From Streptomyces cirratus (GTDB lineage: Bacteria > Actinomycetota > Actinomycetes > Streptomycetales > Streptomycetaceae): a DNA stretch of 64,000 nucleotides. A program made the translations under genes and the position numbers. The stretch spans positions 992,001-1,056,000 of the forward strand of contig NZ_BMVP01000001.1 in NCBI RefSeq assembly GCF_014650775.1, given 5' to 3'. The first letter of the stretch is position 1; each line of letters opens with the position of its first letter. Below the pieces are notes generated by a model, which saw nothing but the letters and a program-made list of their open reading frames with translations, did no database searches and was not told the origin of the DNA. Positions 29,828 through 38,967 of the stretch are shown here, one piece after another.

Positions 29828-30357
29828 CAGATGTGGCCCCTAGACGTGCTCGGCGCTGGGGCAGGAGTGCCGGACGGCTTACCCGCGCCCTGCGGCTGCT
29901 GTTGCGGCTGCTCGTGCTTGGCCGAGGGATCACGGTCGGCGACATAGTGCTCCTTCGCCCGCTGGGCGATCGCCAGCATCCGCTGCCGAACCTCCTCGTC
30001 CACGCCAGCGAACCCCTTGCCGCCCGTGATGATCGCGATCCCGAGACCCTCGATCTGGTCCGCCAGGCCCTTCGACAGGGTCGTCAGCTGAGCGTGCACC
30101 GTCCCGTACGCCTTGAACAGCGCATCCGCCTCCGCGAACCCGGTGCCCAGCGTTCCCGCGGGCAGCGTGCCGTCCTGGAGCTTGTCCGGGGACGCCTGGG
30201 AACCGTCGAGCTTCTTGAGCTGGGCATCGACCAGCTTCTTGAAGCCGTTCAGCGTTTCGTACTCGACTTCCAGCGCCTTCGCCTGGCGCATGATCGCGTC
30301 CGCCACGCCGCTGCTCGCGCCGATGATGCCTGCCAGCCCGCCGTTCTCCTCCGCCAC
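29827..30357 (-). CDS. Helical ESX-type protein, first gene of the cluster
   Basis: 176 residues: helical N-terminal ~130 residues (ALEVEYETLNGFKKLVDAQLKKLDGS; AYGTVHAQLTTLSKGLADQIEGLG) and a Gln/Pro/Ala-rich tail. A hydrophilic coiled protein without signal peptide, suited to pair with the next protein, with which its stop overlaps by one base. GTG 30357 is preceded by GGGGAGG. Probable partner of the 473-residue WXG protein; inference from gene pairing. Confidence 0.75.
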   Translation of the reverse strand: MAEENGGLAGIIGASSGVADAIMRQAKALEVEYETLNGFKKLVDAQLKKLDGSQASPDKLQDGTLPAGTLGTGFAEADALFKAYGTVHAQLTTLSKGLADQIEGLGIAIITGGKGFAGVDEEVRQRMLAIAQRAKEHYVADRDPSAKHEQPQQQPQGAGKPSGTPAPAPSTSRGHI

Positions 30358-30525
30358 GATGGCCTCCCCGACTCCCCGTTACCCCGTGAACCCCTTCGGG
30401 AGCGACGCCCGCATCGCGTTCCGCGCCCCCGCTCCGATCACTCTAGCGACCGGCTCCGACACCCCCAACTGCCGGGTTGCACCTGGAAGTGGAGGTCGAG
30501 TAGGGCACCAACCCGGGTCAGGACG

Positions 30526-32862
30526 TCAAGAGTTCGGCGCCGCCACCGCCGCCGATGGCCGGATCGGGAGCCTGTTCACCGGGCGGCCCGTTGCCGCGCG
30601 GACCGCCGAGGCGATCGCCGACGGGGTCGTCACCACCGGGACCGCGCTCGCCGCCTTCGCGCCGAACGGGGCCACCACGTCCCGCTCTTCCACCAGCTTG
30701 ACGATCCGCACCGCCGGGGCGTCCAGCGACGTCGGCAGCGCGTATCCCGTCAGGTCGGGGTGGCGGATCACCCCCGCCACCGAGCGGAGGTTTTCGGTCA
30801 GCGCCGCGCCCACGCCCTGCGTGACGCCCGCTTCGATACGGGCCTCCAGCTGGGCCGGGTTGAGGATCCGGCCCACGTCCTGCGCGACGGCCAGTTCGAC
30901 CACGCGCACCGAGCCGAGTTCCACGTCGACGTCCACCACCGCGCGGATCGCGCAGAACGCGAGGCCGACGAAGGCGTCCCCCTGGCCGTCCGCGTCCAGG
31001 GGTTCGGTCGGGTGGGGGCGGCACTGGGCCGTCGCCCAGAGTTCCTTGCCCGCCATCGCCTCCGCCACCGTGGTGGAGAACGCGCCGTCGTACGACGTGA
31101 TCCGGCCGTCCTGGATCTGGAGGAGCTCCGTCGACATGCCCAGCTTGTGGGCCATCGGCTGGAGGAGCTGCGTGCGGACCATCTTCGCGGCCCGCTCGAC
31201 CGCGCCCCCGGACACCCACGTGTGGCGGCCGTGCGCCGCCGGGCCGGCCGGCGGCTGGTCGGTGTCGACCGGGGCCGTGACCACCTCGTCCACGCCCAGG
31301 ACCTCCTGGACGATCTGGCGGGCGAGCGTCGAGAAGCCCTGGCCGGTGTCGACGGCCGCGCAGATGACGGTGGCCACACCGTCGACGACCTTCACGGTGG
31401 CGGTGGAGACCTCGTCGGTCCCCTCCGCGCCGAGCATGTGCACCATGCCCACGCCGTACCCGACCCCGCGCCGCACCGCTCCGGGCTCGCCCGCGCCCTC
31501 CGGGCCGCCCGGCAGCAGCCACTCCTCCTCCGGGGTGTCCTTCGGCAGGGACGGGAGCTCGACATCGCGCACGGCGCGCAGGAGTTCGGCCACCGGCGCC
31601 GGGCAGGTCACCGTCTGGCCCGTCGGGAGCAGGTCGCCCGTCGCCAGCACGTTGCGCATCCGGATCTCCGCGCCGTCGATGCCGAGCGCGGCCGCCAGCT
31701 TGTCCATCTGGCCCTCGTACGCGGCGCACACCTGCATCGCGCCCTCGCCCCGCACGTGCCCGGACGGCGGGTTGTTGGTGCGTACCGCCCAGCCCTCCAC
31801 GAAGGCGTGCGGCACGACGTACGGGCCGCACGCGAAGGCCACCGCCGCCGCCAGGGACTCCGAGGAGGCGTCGGCGTAGGCGCCTGCGTCCATCAGGATC
31901 TGGGCCTCGACCTTGACCAGCCGGCCCTCCGCGTCCGCGTGGTGGCGGTAGCGCAGCAGCGTCGGGTGGCGGTGGGAGTGGCCGAGGAAGGACTCCTCGC
32001 GGGTGGCGGCCAGCTTCACCGGGCAGCCCGTACGCAGGGCGAGGAGCCCGAGCGGGAGCTGGAAGGCGGGGTCCTCGCGGTCGGCCGTCGCGCCCGGGAC
32101 GCCGGTGACGACGACGCGTACCCGGTCCGGGTCCAGGCCGAAGCAGGCCGCCGCCAGGTCGCGGTCGGTGTGCGGGTCGGTGGAGGCGGTGTAGATCTCC
32201 ACGCCCCCGTCGGGCCGCGGTACGGCCAGCCCCGCCTCGGCTCCGATGGGAGCGGGGTCCTGGCGGCCGATCCGGTACAGGCCCTCGACGACGACCTCCC
32301 CGGTGGCCTCCGGGTCGCCGTAGCGCAGCGGGATGTGCCGGATCAGGTTGCCGTCGGGGTGCAGGGCGGGCGCGCCGAACGACTGCTCGGGGTCGGTCAC
32401 CGCGTCCAGCAGCTCGTACTCGACCGCGATGGCGGCCGCGGCGAGGCGCGCCGTGTCGGGGTGGTCGGCGGCGACGGCGGCGATGGGCTCGCCGTGGTGG
32501 CGGACCACGTCGTGCGCGAAGACGGGCCGGTCGGCGATGCGGCGGCCGTGGGTGGTGGCGCCGGGGACGTCGGCGTGGGTGACGACGGCGCGCACGCCGG
32601 GCATGGCCGCGGCGGCCGTGGTGTCGATGGAGAGGATGCGGGCGTGGGCGTGCGGGGAGCGGAGCACGGCGGCCCAGAGCAGCCCTTCGGCCCACAGGTC
32701 GGCGGCGTAGGGGAAGGTGCCCTCGGTCTTGGCGCGGGCGTGCGCGGACGGGACGGAGACCCCGATGCCGCGCAGGACTTCCGGTTCCCCGTCGCCGGCG
32801 CCGGCGCCGGTCGGGACGGTCGTCGTCATCAGGGTGGTCGTGGCCGCGTCGTGCCCGCTCAC
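30526..32862 (-). CDS. Molybdenum hydroxylase, molybdopterin-binding subunit
   Basis: 778 residues, the large (Moco) subunit of a xanthine dehydrogenase/aldehyde oxidase-type enzyme. Domain 1 (aldehyde oxidase a/b hammerhead, ~25-150) starts RGIGVSVPSAHARAKTEGTFPYAADL; the Moco domain contains GAGAYADASSE-like, SGHVRGEGAMQV and VCAAVDTGQGFSTL motifs. GTG 32862 overlaps the upstream 2Fe-2S gene stop by 4 bp. With the two upstream genes it forms a complete S-M-L enzyme. The oxidised substrate (purine, aldehyde or other) cannot be read from sequence. Confidence 0.9.
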   Translation of the reverse strand: MSGHDAATTTLMTTTVPTGAGAGDGEPEVLRGIGVSVPSAHARAKTEGTFPYAADLWAEGLLWAAVLRSPHAHARILSIDTTAAAAMPGVRAVVTHADVPGATTHGRRIADRPVFAHDVVRHHGEPIAAVAADHPDTARLAAAAIAVEYELLDAVTDPEQSFGAPALHPDGNLIRHIPLRYGDPEATGEVVVEGLYRIGRQDPAPIGAEAGLAVPRPDGGVEIYTASTDPHTDRDLAAACFGLDPDRVRVVVTGVPGATADREDPAFQLPLGLLALRTGCPVKLAATREESFLGHSHRHPTLLRYRHHADAEGRLVKVEAQILMDAGAYADASSESLAAAVAFACGPYVVPHAFVEGWAVRTNNPPSGHVRGEGAMQVCAAYEGQMDKLAAALGIDGAEIRMRNVLATGDLLPTGQTVTCPAPVAELLRAVRDVELPSLPKDTPEEEWLLPGGPEGAGEPGAVRRGVGYGVGMVHMLGAEGTDEVSTATVKVVDGVATVICAAVDTGQGFSTLARQIVQEVLGVDEVVTAPVDTDQPPAGPAAHGRHTWVSGGAVERAAKMVRTQLLQPMAHKLGMSTELLQIQDGRITSYDGAFSTTVAEAMAGKELWATAQCRPHPTEPLDADGQGDAFVGLAFCAIRAVVDVDVELGSVRVVELAVAQDVGRILNPAQLEARIEAGVTQGVGAALTENLRSVAGVIRHPDLTGYALPTSLDAPAVRIVKLVEERDVVAPFGAKAASAVPVVTTPSAIASAVRAATGRPVNRLPIRPSAAVAAPNS

Positions 32863-34721
32863 GCCATGCCTCCGTTGTGGTGGATGCCGCCCTCGCCCGG
32901 TGCGGCCTGGTGCGGGATGCGCGGCTCGGCGGCGGCCGCGAATTCGTCTGCGGACGAGGCGCCGGCCGAGGTGCCGGCCGAGGCTGCGGCCGAGCGTTCG
33001 GACACGACCTCGCGGACCGCTTCGATGACGCCCTTGTAGCCGGAGCAGCGGCAGAGGTTGCCGCACAGCGCCTGCCGGGTCTCCAGCTCGCTGGGGGCGT
33101 GGTTGCCTTCCAGCAGGTCGTGGATGGTCATGGCCATGCCGGGCACGCAGAATCCGCACTGCACGGCGCCCGACCTGCACAACGCCTGCTGCACGTCCGA
33201 GAGTTCCCCGTCCGTCGCGAGTCCTTCGACGGTACGGACCTCGCTGGACGCGGCCGTCGCGGCCGGGACCAGGCAGGAGGCGACGAGCCGGCCGTCGACC
33301 TGCACCGCGCAGGCCCCGCACTCGCCCTGCGAGCAGCCGTCCTTGGCGCCGGCCAGCCCGAGGCGCTCGCGCAGCACGTAGAGCAGGGATTCACCGATCC
33401 ACGCACCGGTGACGGGCCGGTCGGCCCCGTTGACGCGCAGGACGTAGGAGGCGAGCGGGTGCTCGTGATGGGGGGCGGGGGCGTCGACGGGCGTTTCGTC
33501 GTACGTCGCATCCCCGGCCGGGAAACCTGCGGTGGTGTCCGCACCCGGCAGTGCCTCGCCGCTGTCGGCGCTTCCCGCACCCGGCGCGAACGACTCGGCG
33601 GCTTCGCCGACCGGCCCCTGGTCGGCCCCGTCGAACCCGTGCCCCGGCTCCGGCGCCAGCTCCGGCTCGGTCCCCGGCACGCCGAACCCGGCCTCCGGCG
33701 CCAGCTCCGGCTCGGACCCCGGCCCCGCGGCGGCCTCCGCCGCGTCCGCGTCCGCCCCGGTCACCGATTCTCCGGCCACCGGCGCCCCGAACCCGAACCC
33801 GTGTCCGTCCCCGAACCCGTCCCCGGGCCCCGGCTCCGCGCCCACCGGACGCGGCCGTTCCTCCTCGACCGGCATCCGCGCCGCGCCGTGCGCCGCCTCG
33901 ATGTCCGGGGCGGCGTACACCGCGGGCTCCGGCTCCGGCTCGGCCGCCTGCGCCGACACCGGCAGCGGCGTGCCCACTCCGGGCCCGCCCAGCACCCGGG
34001 GACCGCGCCCCGCGGCCATCGCGGCCGCGCCGGGGTCCGCTCCGCCCGGCAGCACGCCCGAGCTCATGGAGGTGTCGTACGCCGGCGTCGCCCAGGGAGC
34101 GGCGGCGCCGCCCGGCAGGGTCGCCGGGGCCTGGCTCCAGTCGGCGGCCGCCGCACCGGTCCCGAACGTCCACTGCCCGGTGGCCTGCGGCTCCTCGGGC
34201 TGCGCCGCCTCGGGGAAGCGCCACTCCGCCGTGGCCTCCGGCTCGTGCCCGGCGTCCTGCCCGGGCCGCACTTCGCCCGGACCCGTCCCGCCCGGACCCG
34301 TCCCGCCCTGCGCGGCGTCGGCGAACGCCGCCGCCACCGACGCCGGGAGCGGGATCGACGCGGGGATGGGTCCGCGCGCCGGAGCGGCAGCGGCAGCGGC
34401 AGTCCCACCGCCGGAGCCGCCCGCCTCGGGCCACGGCACGGGCATCGTCCACGTGCCGGTGGCCGTGGGGTCCGTACTGGCCGAGCCCAACGGCACGATC
34501 ATCGGCGGCGGCACGTACCCGTGCCCGGGCGCCGCCAGCGGCTCCCCGCCGTCGAGCGCGTCCAGCATGTCCTGCGGCAGCTTCACGAAGGCCGTGGCCT
34601 CGGAGTCGTACTCGCCGCCCTGCGGCACCGGCTCCCAGCCCCAGGCGGCCCCGGTGTGGCCCGCGGCGTCCGCGGGACCCGCGCTCCCGGTCGTTCCGCT
34701 CACGTTCTCGTTCCCACTCAT
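32859..34721 (-). CDS. Molybdenum hydroxylase 2Fe-2S subunit with giant N-terminal extension
   Basis: 620 residues; typical small subunits are ~160-200. The two [2Fe-2S] sites lie at the C-terminus: CSQGECGAC from Cys463, then CGFC and CRC of the helical domain. Before it, residues ~1-420 are low complexity (Ala/Gly/Pro/Glu-rich, repeated WTxPVPWPE- and PEPEP-like strings) with no domain. ATG 34721 overlaps the FAD-subunit stop by 4 bp. Codon periodicity is kept throughout, so the extension is probably real protein. Confidence 0.87.
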   Translation of the reverse strand: MSGNENVSGTTGSAGPADAAGHTGAAWGWEPVPQGGEYDSEATAFVKLPQDMLDALDGGEPLAAPGHGYVPPPMIVPLGSASTDPTATGTWTMPVPWPEAGGSGGGTAAAAAAPARGPIPASIPLPASVAAAFADAAQGGTGPGGTGPGEVRPGQDAGHEPEATAEWRFPEAAQPEEPQATGQWTFGTGAAAADWSQAPATLPGGAAAPWATPAYDTSMSSGVLPGGADPGAAAMAAGRGPRVLGGPGVGTPLPVSAQAAEPEPEPAVYAAPDIEAAHGAARMPVEEERPRPVGAEPGPGDGFGDGHGFGFGAPVAGESVTGADADAAEAAAGPGSEPELAPEAGFGVPGTEPELAPEPGHGFDGADQGPVGEAAESFAPGAGSADSGEALPGADTTAGFPAGDATYDETPVDAPAPHHEHPLASYVLRVNGADRPVTGAWIGESLLYVLRERLGLAGAKDGCSQGECGACAVQVDGRLVASCLVPAATAASSEVRTVEGLATDGELSDVQQALCRSGAVQCGFCVPGMAMTIHDLLEGNHAPSELETRQALCGNLCRCSGYKGVIEAVREVVSERSAAASAGTSAGASSADEFAAAAEPRIPHQAAPGEGGIHHNGGMA

Positions 34722-35656
34722 GAGCTCAGCGCCCTCCCCAGGGCCCTCCGTGCCAGTACGGCCACCGTCCGCCGCAGATGCAGTACCCCGGCCGCGACCG
34801 GTTCCCCCTGGTCGGGCACGCAGGCGGCCGCGACGTATTCGCCGAACGCCTCCAGCGCCTCGGGGGCCAGGCCGCGTTCGCCGTCCCAGTCGATCAGGGA
34901 GGCCACCCACTGCTCGGCCTCCAGCGGCCGCAGCGGCATCGGCGCGACCGCACCGATCGCGCAGCGCACGCCCCGGCGCGCGGGGTCCAGTACGAGCCCC
35001 ACGGACGCCACCGCGCGCCCCGGACCCGTACGCCCCGTCGCCTTCAAGAACACCTGCGGGGCGTGCAGCAGCGGCACCCGCACGAAGCCGATCAGTTCGC
35101 CCGGCCGCAGCATCTCGCGCCCGGCCAGCAGGTGGGAGACCGGGATCTCCCGCCGGGCCACGCCCGAGTCGCCGAGGCCGCCGGGCCCGACGATGACCAG
35201 GACCGCCTCCAGCGCCGCGAGCACGGGCAGTGCGTCACCGGTCGGCGCGGCCGAGGCGATGTTCCCGCCGAGGGTGCCCGCGTTGCGGATCTGCGGCGGT
35301 CCGGCGGCTCGCGCGGCGGCCGCCAGGGCCGGGATCAGAGCGGCGAAATCCGGCCGCCCCATGCGCGCGTGGGTGAGCCCGGCGCCGAGCAGCGCGTGGC
35401 CGTCCTGGTACTGCCAGCCGCGGATCTCGTTGATCCGGCCGAGGCCGACGAGCGCGGCGGGCCGCAGCAGGCCCGCGTTGACCGCGGCCATCAGGTCGGT
35501 GCCGCCGGCCACGGGCACGGCGGCGGGCATGGCCGTGAGTGCCGCCACGGCCTCGTCGAGCGAGGCCGGCAGCGTGACGGACTGCACCGCCTGAGGCGCA
35601 TGAGGCCCCTGAGATGAATGCGGTGCGTGCAGTGCATGCGGTGCGTGCGTGGTCAA
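34718..35656 (-). CDS. Molybdenum hydroxylase FAD-binding subunit
   Basis: 312 residues, the medium subunit. FAD PCMH motifs: VPVAGGTDLMAAVNAG and IRNAGTLGGNIASAAPTGDALPVL, plus the CO-dehydrogenase flavoprotein C-terminal domain. The start is uncertain: TTG 35656 gives a His/Pro-rich leader (TTHAPHALHAPHSS) encoded by GCATGCGGTGC-like repeats, and GTG just before SVTLPASLDEAV is an alternative. First gene of the operon FAD - 2Fe-2S - Moco, each coupled by a 4-bp overlap. Confidence 0.85.
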   Translation of the reverse strand: MTTHAPHALHAPHSSQGPHAPQAVQSVTLPASLDEAVAALTAMPAAVPVAGGTDLMAAVNAGLLRPAALVGLGRINEIRGWQYQDGHALLGAGLTHARMGRPDFAALIPALAAAARAAGPPQIRNAGTLGGNIASAAPTGDALPVLAALEAVLVIVGPGGLGDSGVARREIPVSHLLAGREMLRPGELIGFVRVPLLHAPQVFLKATGRTGPGRAVASVGLVLDPARRGVRCAIGAVAPMPLRPLEAEQWVASLIDWDGERGLAPEALEAFGEYVAAACVPDQGEPVAAGVLHLRRTVAVLARRALGRALSS

Positions 35657-35963
35657 CCCAGCTGCCCCTTCCCGATGTCCCGGTCCCGGCGCTCACGCCT
35701 GTCCGCCGTACGGTACGTGCTCACCGCCGGGACGTGGCAACTCTGGCACATCTTCCGGGTCTCCCGGCGCGAGGGTCGCCCCTGCACCACCCGCGCGCCC
35801 GCCGTCCTCGCCACGTCCGGCCAAGTCCCCTGCTTTCACCGGGTTTCGACCGAATCCGGAAAGAATTCCGACAAACTTCATAAGCTTTCCGAACCACCCG
35901 GAACGATTGCGAATCGCTGCGAACCATCCCGTCCGGCACCGCACGGCCAACCGGTTGCCCGGG
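35657..35963. other. 307-bp intergenic region
   Basis: Lies between the hexosaminidase stop (35964) and the molybdenum hydroxylase operon (starting 35656), both minus strand, so it holds the operon promoter. A lower-GC stretch (35855-35900, around GAATTCC and AAGCTT) is the likely promoter zone. A 62-codon frame from ATG 35881 (MKFVGILSGFGRN) exists but has poor composition. Confidence 0.5.
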
Positions 35964-37586
35964 TCACACGATCGGGGGCTCTCCCTCGATCGGCCGTCCC
36001 GGCACGCCCGGGCGCCGCTGCCGGGGCGACGGGCCGCCGGGCGGCCGGTAGTCGACACCGAGCGCGTCCAGCCGCGCGTAGTGCCCCGCCATCCGCGCCT
36101 CGAAGCCCGGCAGGTCCCGCCCCGCCGGCTCCGGCAGCCGCGACCACACCACCTCGGCGAAGGCCGCCAGCCGCGGGAACACCTGGTAGTCGACGCGGCT
36201 CTGGCTCTCCATCACCTCGGTCCACACGTTGGCCTGCGCGCCCAGCACGTGCGCCGCCGCCCGGGGCGACAGTCCCGGCGGAACCGGCTCGAAGCGGTAC
36301 ACGTCGGCGAGGGTCCGTACGTATCCGATCGGCATCGGCTCATCGGGGCCACCCGCCTGCCGGTGGTCCAAGTACACCTGCTGCTCGGGGCACATCACCA
36401 CGTCGTGGCCCGCCTCGGCCGCCGCGACGCCGCCCGCGTATCCGCGCCAGGAGGACACGGCCGCGCCGGGCGCCAGGCCGCCCTCCAGGATCTCGTCCCA
36501 CCCGATCAGGCGGCGGCCCCGCTCGGCGAGCCAGCGGTCGAAGTGCCGGATGAACCAGGACTGGAGGCCGTCCTCACCGTCGAGCCCCAGCTCCCGGATC
36601 CGCCGCTGCGCCGCCGGGGAGGCGCGCCACTGCCCCTTGGGGCACTCGTCGCCGCCCACGTGCACGAACGGCGAGACCTCCACCGGGAAGAGCTCCAGCA
36701 GCTCCTCGAAGACCCCTTCGTAGAACCGCAGTACGCCCTCGGAGGGGGCCAGGACGTTCTCGCTGATGCCCCAGTCGTCCCACACGCCCAGCGCGGCGGT
36801 GTCCACGACGTCGGTGTTGCCGAGCTCGGGGTACGCGGCGATCGCCGCCTGCGAATGCCCGGGCACGTCGATCTCGGGAACCACCCGTACGTGCCGCTCC
36901 GCCGCGTACGCGACGATCTCGCGTATGTCGTCCCGGGTGTAGTGGCCGCCGTGCGGGGTCTCGTTCCACAGCGGCGAGGCACGGTGGCCCCACCGGCTGC
37001 GCGGCCGCCACGCGCCGACCTCGGTGAGCCGGGGGTAGCGCTCGATCTCCACGCGCCAGCCCTGGTCGTCGGTCAGGTGCAGGTGCAGGACGTTCAGCTT
37101 GTGCGCCGCGAGCAGGTCGATGTAGCGCAGTACCCCGTCCTTGGGCATGAAGTGCCGCGCCACGTCGAGCATCATCCCGCGCCAGCCGAACCGGGGGCCG
37201 TCCTCCACCGTCCCGAGTGGGAGTTCCCACACCCGCCCCGGCAGCGGCGCCCGCCGGCAGGCGTCGGGGCCGAGGAGTTGACGCAGCGTCTGGGCGGCCC
37301 AGAACACGCCGGCCGCCGACCCGCCCGTCAGCTGCGCCCCGTCCGCACCGATCGCGAGCCGGTACTCCTCGCCGGCCAGGCCCGCGTCCAGGGCCAGCCG
37401 TACGTCGCCGCGCGCGCCCGGCGCCGCGTCCGGGAAGGCGAACCCGGTCGCGGCCCCCAGCTCCCGGCGCAGCCAGCGCGCCACCCCCTCGGTCCCGGGC
37501 CCGGCGACCAGCGCCGTCCCGGCGCCGAGCGTCATGCCCGGCCCCTCGCGGAACTCGGCACGGCGGGGCAGCGGGATCAGGTCCAT
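35964..37586 (-). CDS. GH20 beta-N-acetylhexosaminidase
   Basis: 540 residues. An N-terminal GH20b-type alpha/beta domain (~1-130) precedes the TIM barrel. The catalytic pair Asp313-Glu314 is in HVGGDECPKG; other family landmarks are RGMMLDVARHFMP, HLTDDQGWR and the substrate-binding Trp in WDEIL. Retaining, substrate-assisted cleavage of terminal GlcNAc/GalNAc, as in chitin or peptidoglycan turnover. No signal peptide is visible, so it may be cytoplasmic or non-classically exported. ATG 37586. Confidence 0.92.
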   Translation of the reverse strand: MDLIPLPRRAEFREGPGMTLGAGTALVAGPGTEGVARWLRRELGAATGFAFPDAAPGARGDVRLALDAGLAGEEYRLAIGADGAQLTGGSAAGVFWAAQTLRQLLGPDACRRAPLPGRVWELPLGTVEDGPRFGWRGMMLDVARHFMPKDGVLRYIDLLAAHKLNVLHLHLTDDQGWRVEIERYPRLTEVGAWRPRSRWGHRASPLWNETPHGGHYTRDDIREIVAYAAERHVRVVPEIDVPGHSQAAIAAYPELGNTDVVDTAALGVWDDWGISENVLAPSEGVLRFYEGVFEELLELFPVEVSPFVHVGGDECPKGQWRASPAAQRRIRELGLDGEDGLQSWFIRHFDRWLAERGRRLIGWDEILEGGLAPGAAVSSWRGYAGGVAAAEAGHDVVMCPEQQVYLDHRQAGGPDEPMPIGYVRTLADVYRFEPVPPGLSPRAAAHVLGAQANVWTEVMESQSRVDYQVFPRLAAFAEVVWSRLPEPAGRDLPGFEARMAGHYARLDALGVDYRPPGGPSPRQRRPGVPGRPIEGEPPIV

Positions 37587-37669
37587 GGTCGGCCCTTCGC
37601 GACGCAGCGGCGCGCCCCGCGCAACAACCGCTGCGCGCAGCGCCGGTCGAGCCGACCCTACGGGTACGC

Positions 37670-37711
37670 CGCAGGCCCCCGGAAGCGCCGTGGCGCACCC
37701 GGGGGCCTGCG
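37670..37711 (-). terminator. Stem-loop after the DUF3039 gene
   Basis: CGCAGGCCCCCGG pairs perfectly with CCGGGGGCCTGCG across a 16-base loop. Confidence 0.7.
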
Positions 37712-37774
37712 TCCGCACCCGGCCGGGACCCGCCGCGCTGCCGGACGGCGCGGTGGGGCCCTCGCGGCAGGGGG

Positions 37775-38059
37775 TTACTTGTCCTTGCCGCCCTTGTCCT
37801 TGTCGCCGCCGGCGCCCATGGATTCGTAGATCTCCTTGCACATGGGGCAGACCGGGTACTTCTTCGGGTCGCGACCCGGGACCCAGACCTTGCCGCACAG
37901 CGCGACGACGGGGGTGCCGTCGAGCGCGCTCGCCATGATCTTGTCCTTCTGGACGTAGTGGGCGAAGCGCTCGTGGTCGCCGTCGCCGTGGGACACCTGT
38001 GGCGTCGGCTCTACGAGGGTCCCCGTACCAGTCCCGCGCTCGGGCTCAACAGTGCTCAT
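37775..38059 (-). CDS. DUF3039 family protein
   Basis: 94 residues, matching the actinobacterial DUF3039 family: conserved HERFAHYVQKDKIMASALDGTPVVALCGKVWVPGRDP, then CPMCKEIYE. The three Cys (ALCGK, CPMC) probably bind zinc. Highly charged Lys/Gly C-terminus. It lies 29 bp after yqgE on the same strand. Function unknown. Confidence 0.85.
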   Translation of the reverse strand: MSTVEPERGTGTGTLVEPTPQVSHGDGDHERFAHYVQKDKIMASALDGTPVVALCGKVWVPGRDPKKYPVCPMCKEIYESMGAGGDKDKGGKDK

Positions 38060-38088
38060 GAAATCCAGGGTACCGACCCTCGCGCGGG

Positions 38089-38649
38089 TCAGTTGAGCGA
38101 CGGGTCGTCCGGATAGGTGGCGACCATCGCGAGGTCGCTGCGCTGGCGGCGCAGCACCGCCCGCCAGAGCCGTTCCGGGTCCGGTGACGACACGTCGCCG
38201 GGCTCGGAGTCCACCACGTACCAGGCGCCCTCGCCCAGCTCGTTCTCCAGCTGGCCGGGGCCCCATCCGGAGTAGCCGGCGAAGATCCGCAGCGAGCCCA
38301 GGGCGGCGGCCAGCAGCTCCGGCGGCGTCTCCAGGTCGACGAGCCCGATCGCCCCGTGCACCCGGCGCCACCCGAGCGGTCCCTCCTCACCCGGGATCAC
38401 GGCGATCCCGAGGGCCGAGTCCAGTCCCACCGGGCCGCCCTGGAACACCACCCCGGGGTCGCCGGCCAGCGGGGCCCAGGGCAGCAGGATGTCGACGACG
38501 CCCACCGGGGTGGGCCGGTTGAGGACGACGCCGAGCGAGCCCTGCTCGTCGTGGTCGAGCAGCAGCACCACCGCGCGGTCGAAGTTCGGGTCCGCGAGGG
38601 CGGGGGTGGCCACGAGCAGCCGCCCTGTGAGGGAGGACACCTCGGTCAT
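38089..38649 (-). CDS. YqgE/AlgH family protein
   Basis: 186 residues with the family pattern LTGRLLVATPALADPNFDRAVVLLLDHDEQGSLGVVLNRPT and VFQGGPVGLDSALGI, plus the GYSGWGPGQLENEL motif near residue 128. The family is widely conserved, of unsettled function. It diverges from murA over 318 bp and is followed by DUF3039. Confidence 0.9.
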   Translation of the reverse strand: MTEVSSLTGRLLVATPALADPNFDRAVVLLLDHDEQGSLGVVLNRPTPVGVVDILLPWAPLAGDPGVVFQGGPVGLDSALGIAVIPGEEGPLGWRRVHGAIGLVDLETPPELLAAALGSLRIFAGYSGWGPGQLENELGEGAWYVVDSEPGDVSSPDPERLWRAVLRRQRSDLAMVATYPDDPSLN

Positions 38650-38967
38650 GCGCACATGATCCCGCATATCGGCCCCCGACGGGGAGCCGGGGACGGCATC
38701 CGATCGCGACGGGATCGCCGGCGCGCTCCGGGAAGTTCCCCGAACGGCCCACGATGCGACCCCGAACGGCCGCGATCGGCCCGGAATGCGACACTCCGCA
38801 ACAGCGCGCGCACGGTGGGTGCCATGCGGGTGGCTGTGCCTAATTGATGACAGTCCTACGGCCGCGTCAGCCTTACGAACAAGGGGGTGGTGCCCCTTAC
38901 CCTTTTCACTGGCCCCTGCCCACACTCCCCCGATCGCCGGGGAGTACCTCTTCGGAACGCGAGATCC
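38650..38967. promoter_or_regulatory. 318-bp murA / yqgE divergent promoter region
   Basis: No gene is supported. Two small stem-loops lie close to murA: AAGGGG/CCCCTT (38881-38898) and CTCCCC/GGGGAG (38925-38944); they could affect murA mRNA, but nothing marks a specific riboswitch. Confidence 0.45.

Noticed and set aside
35693..35881. Small protein starting MKFVGILSGFGRN
   Set aside because: Gly/Arg/Pro-rich without homology that I recognise and no ribosome-binding site; probably chance reading in the promoter region.
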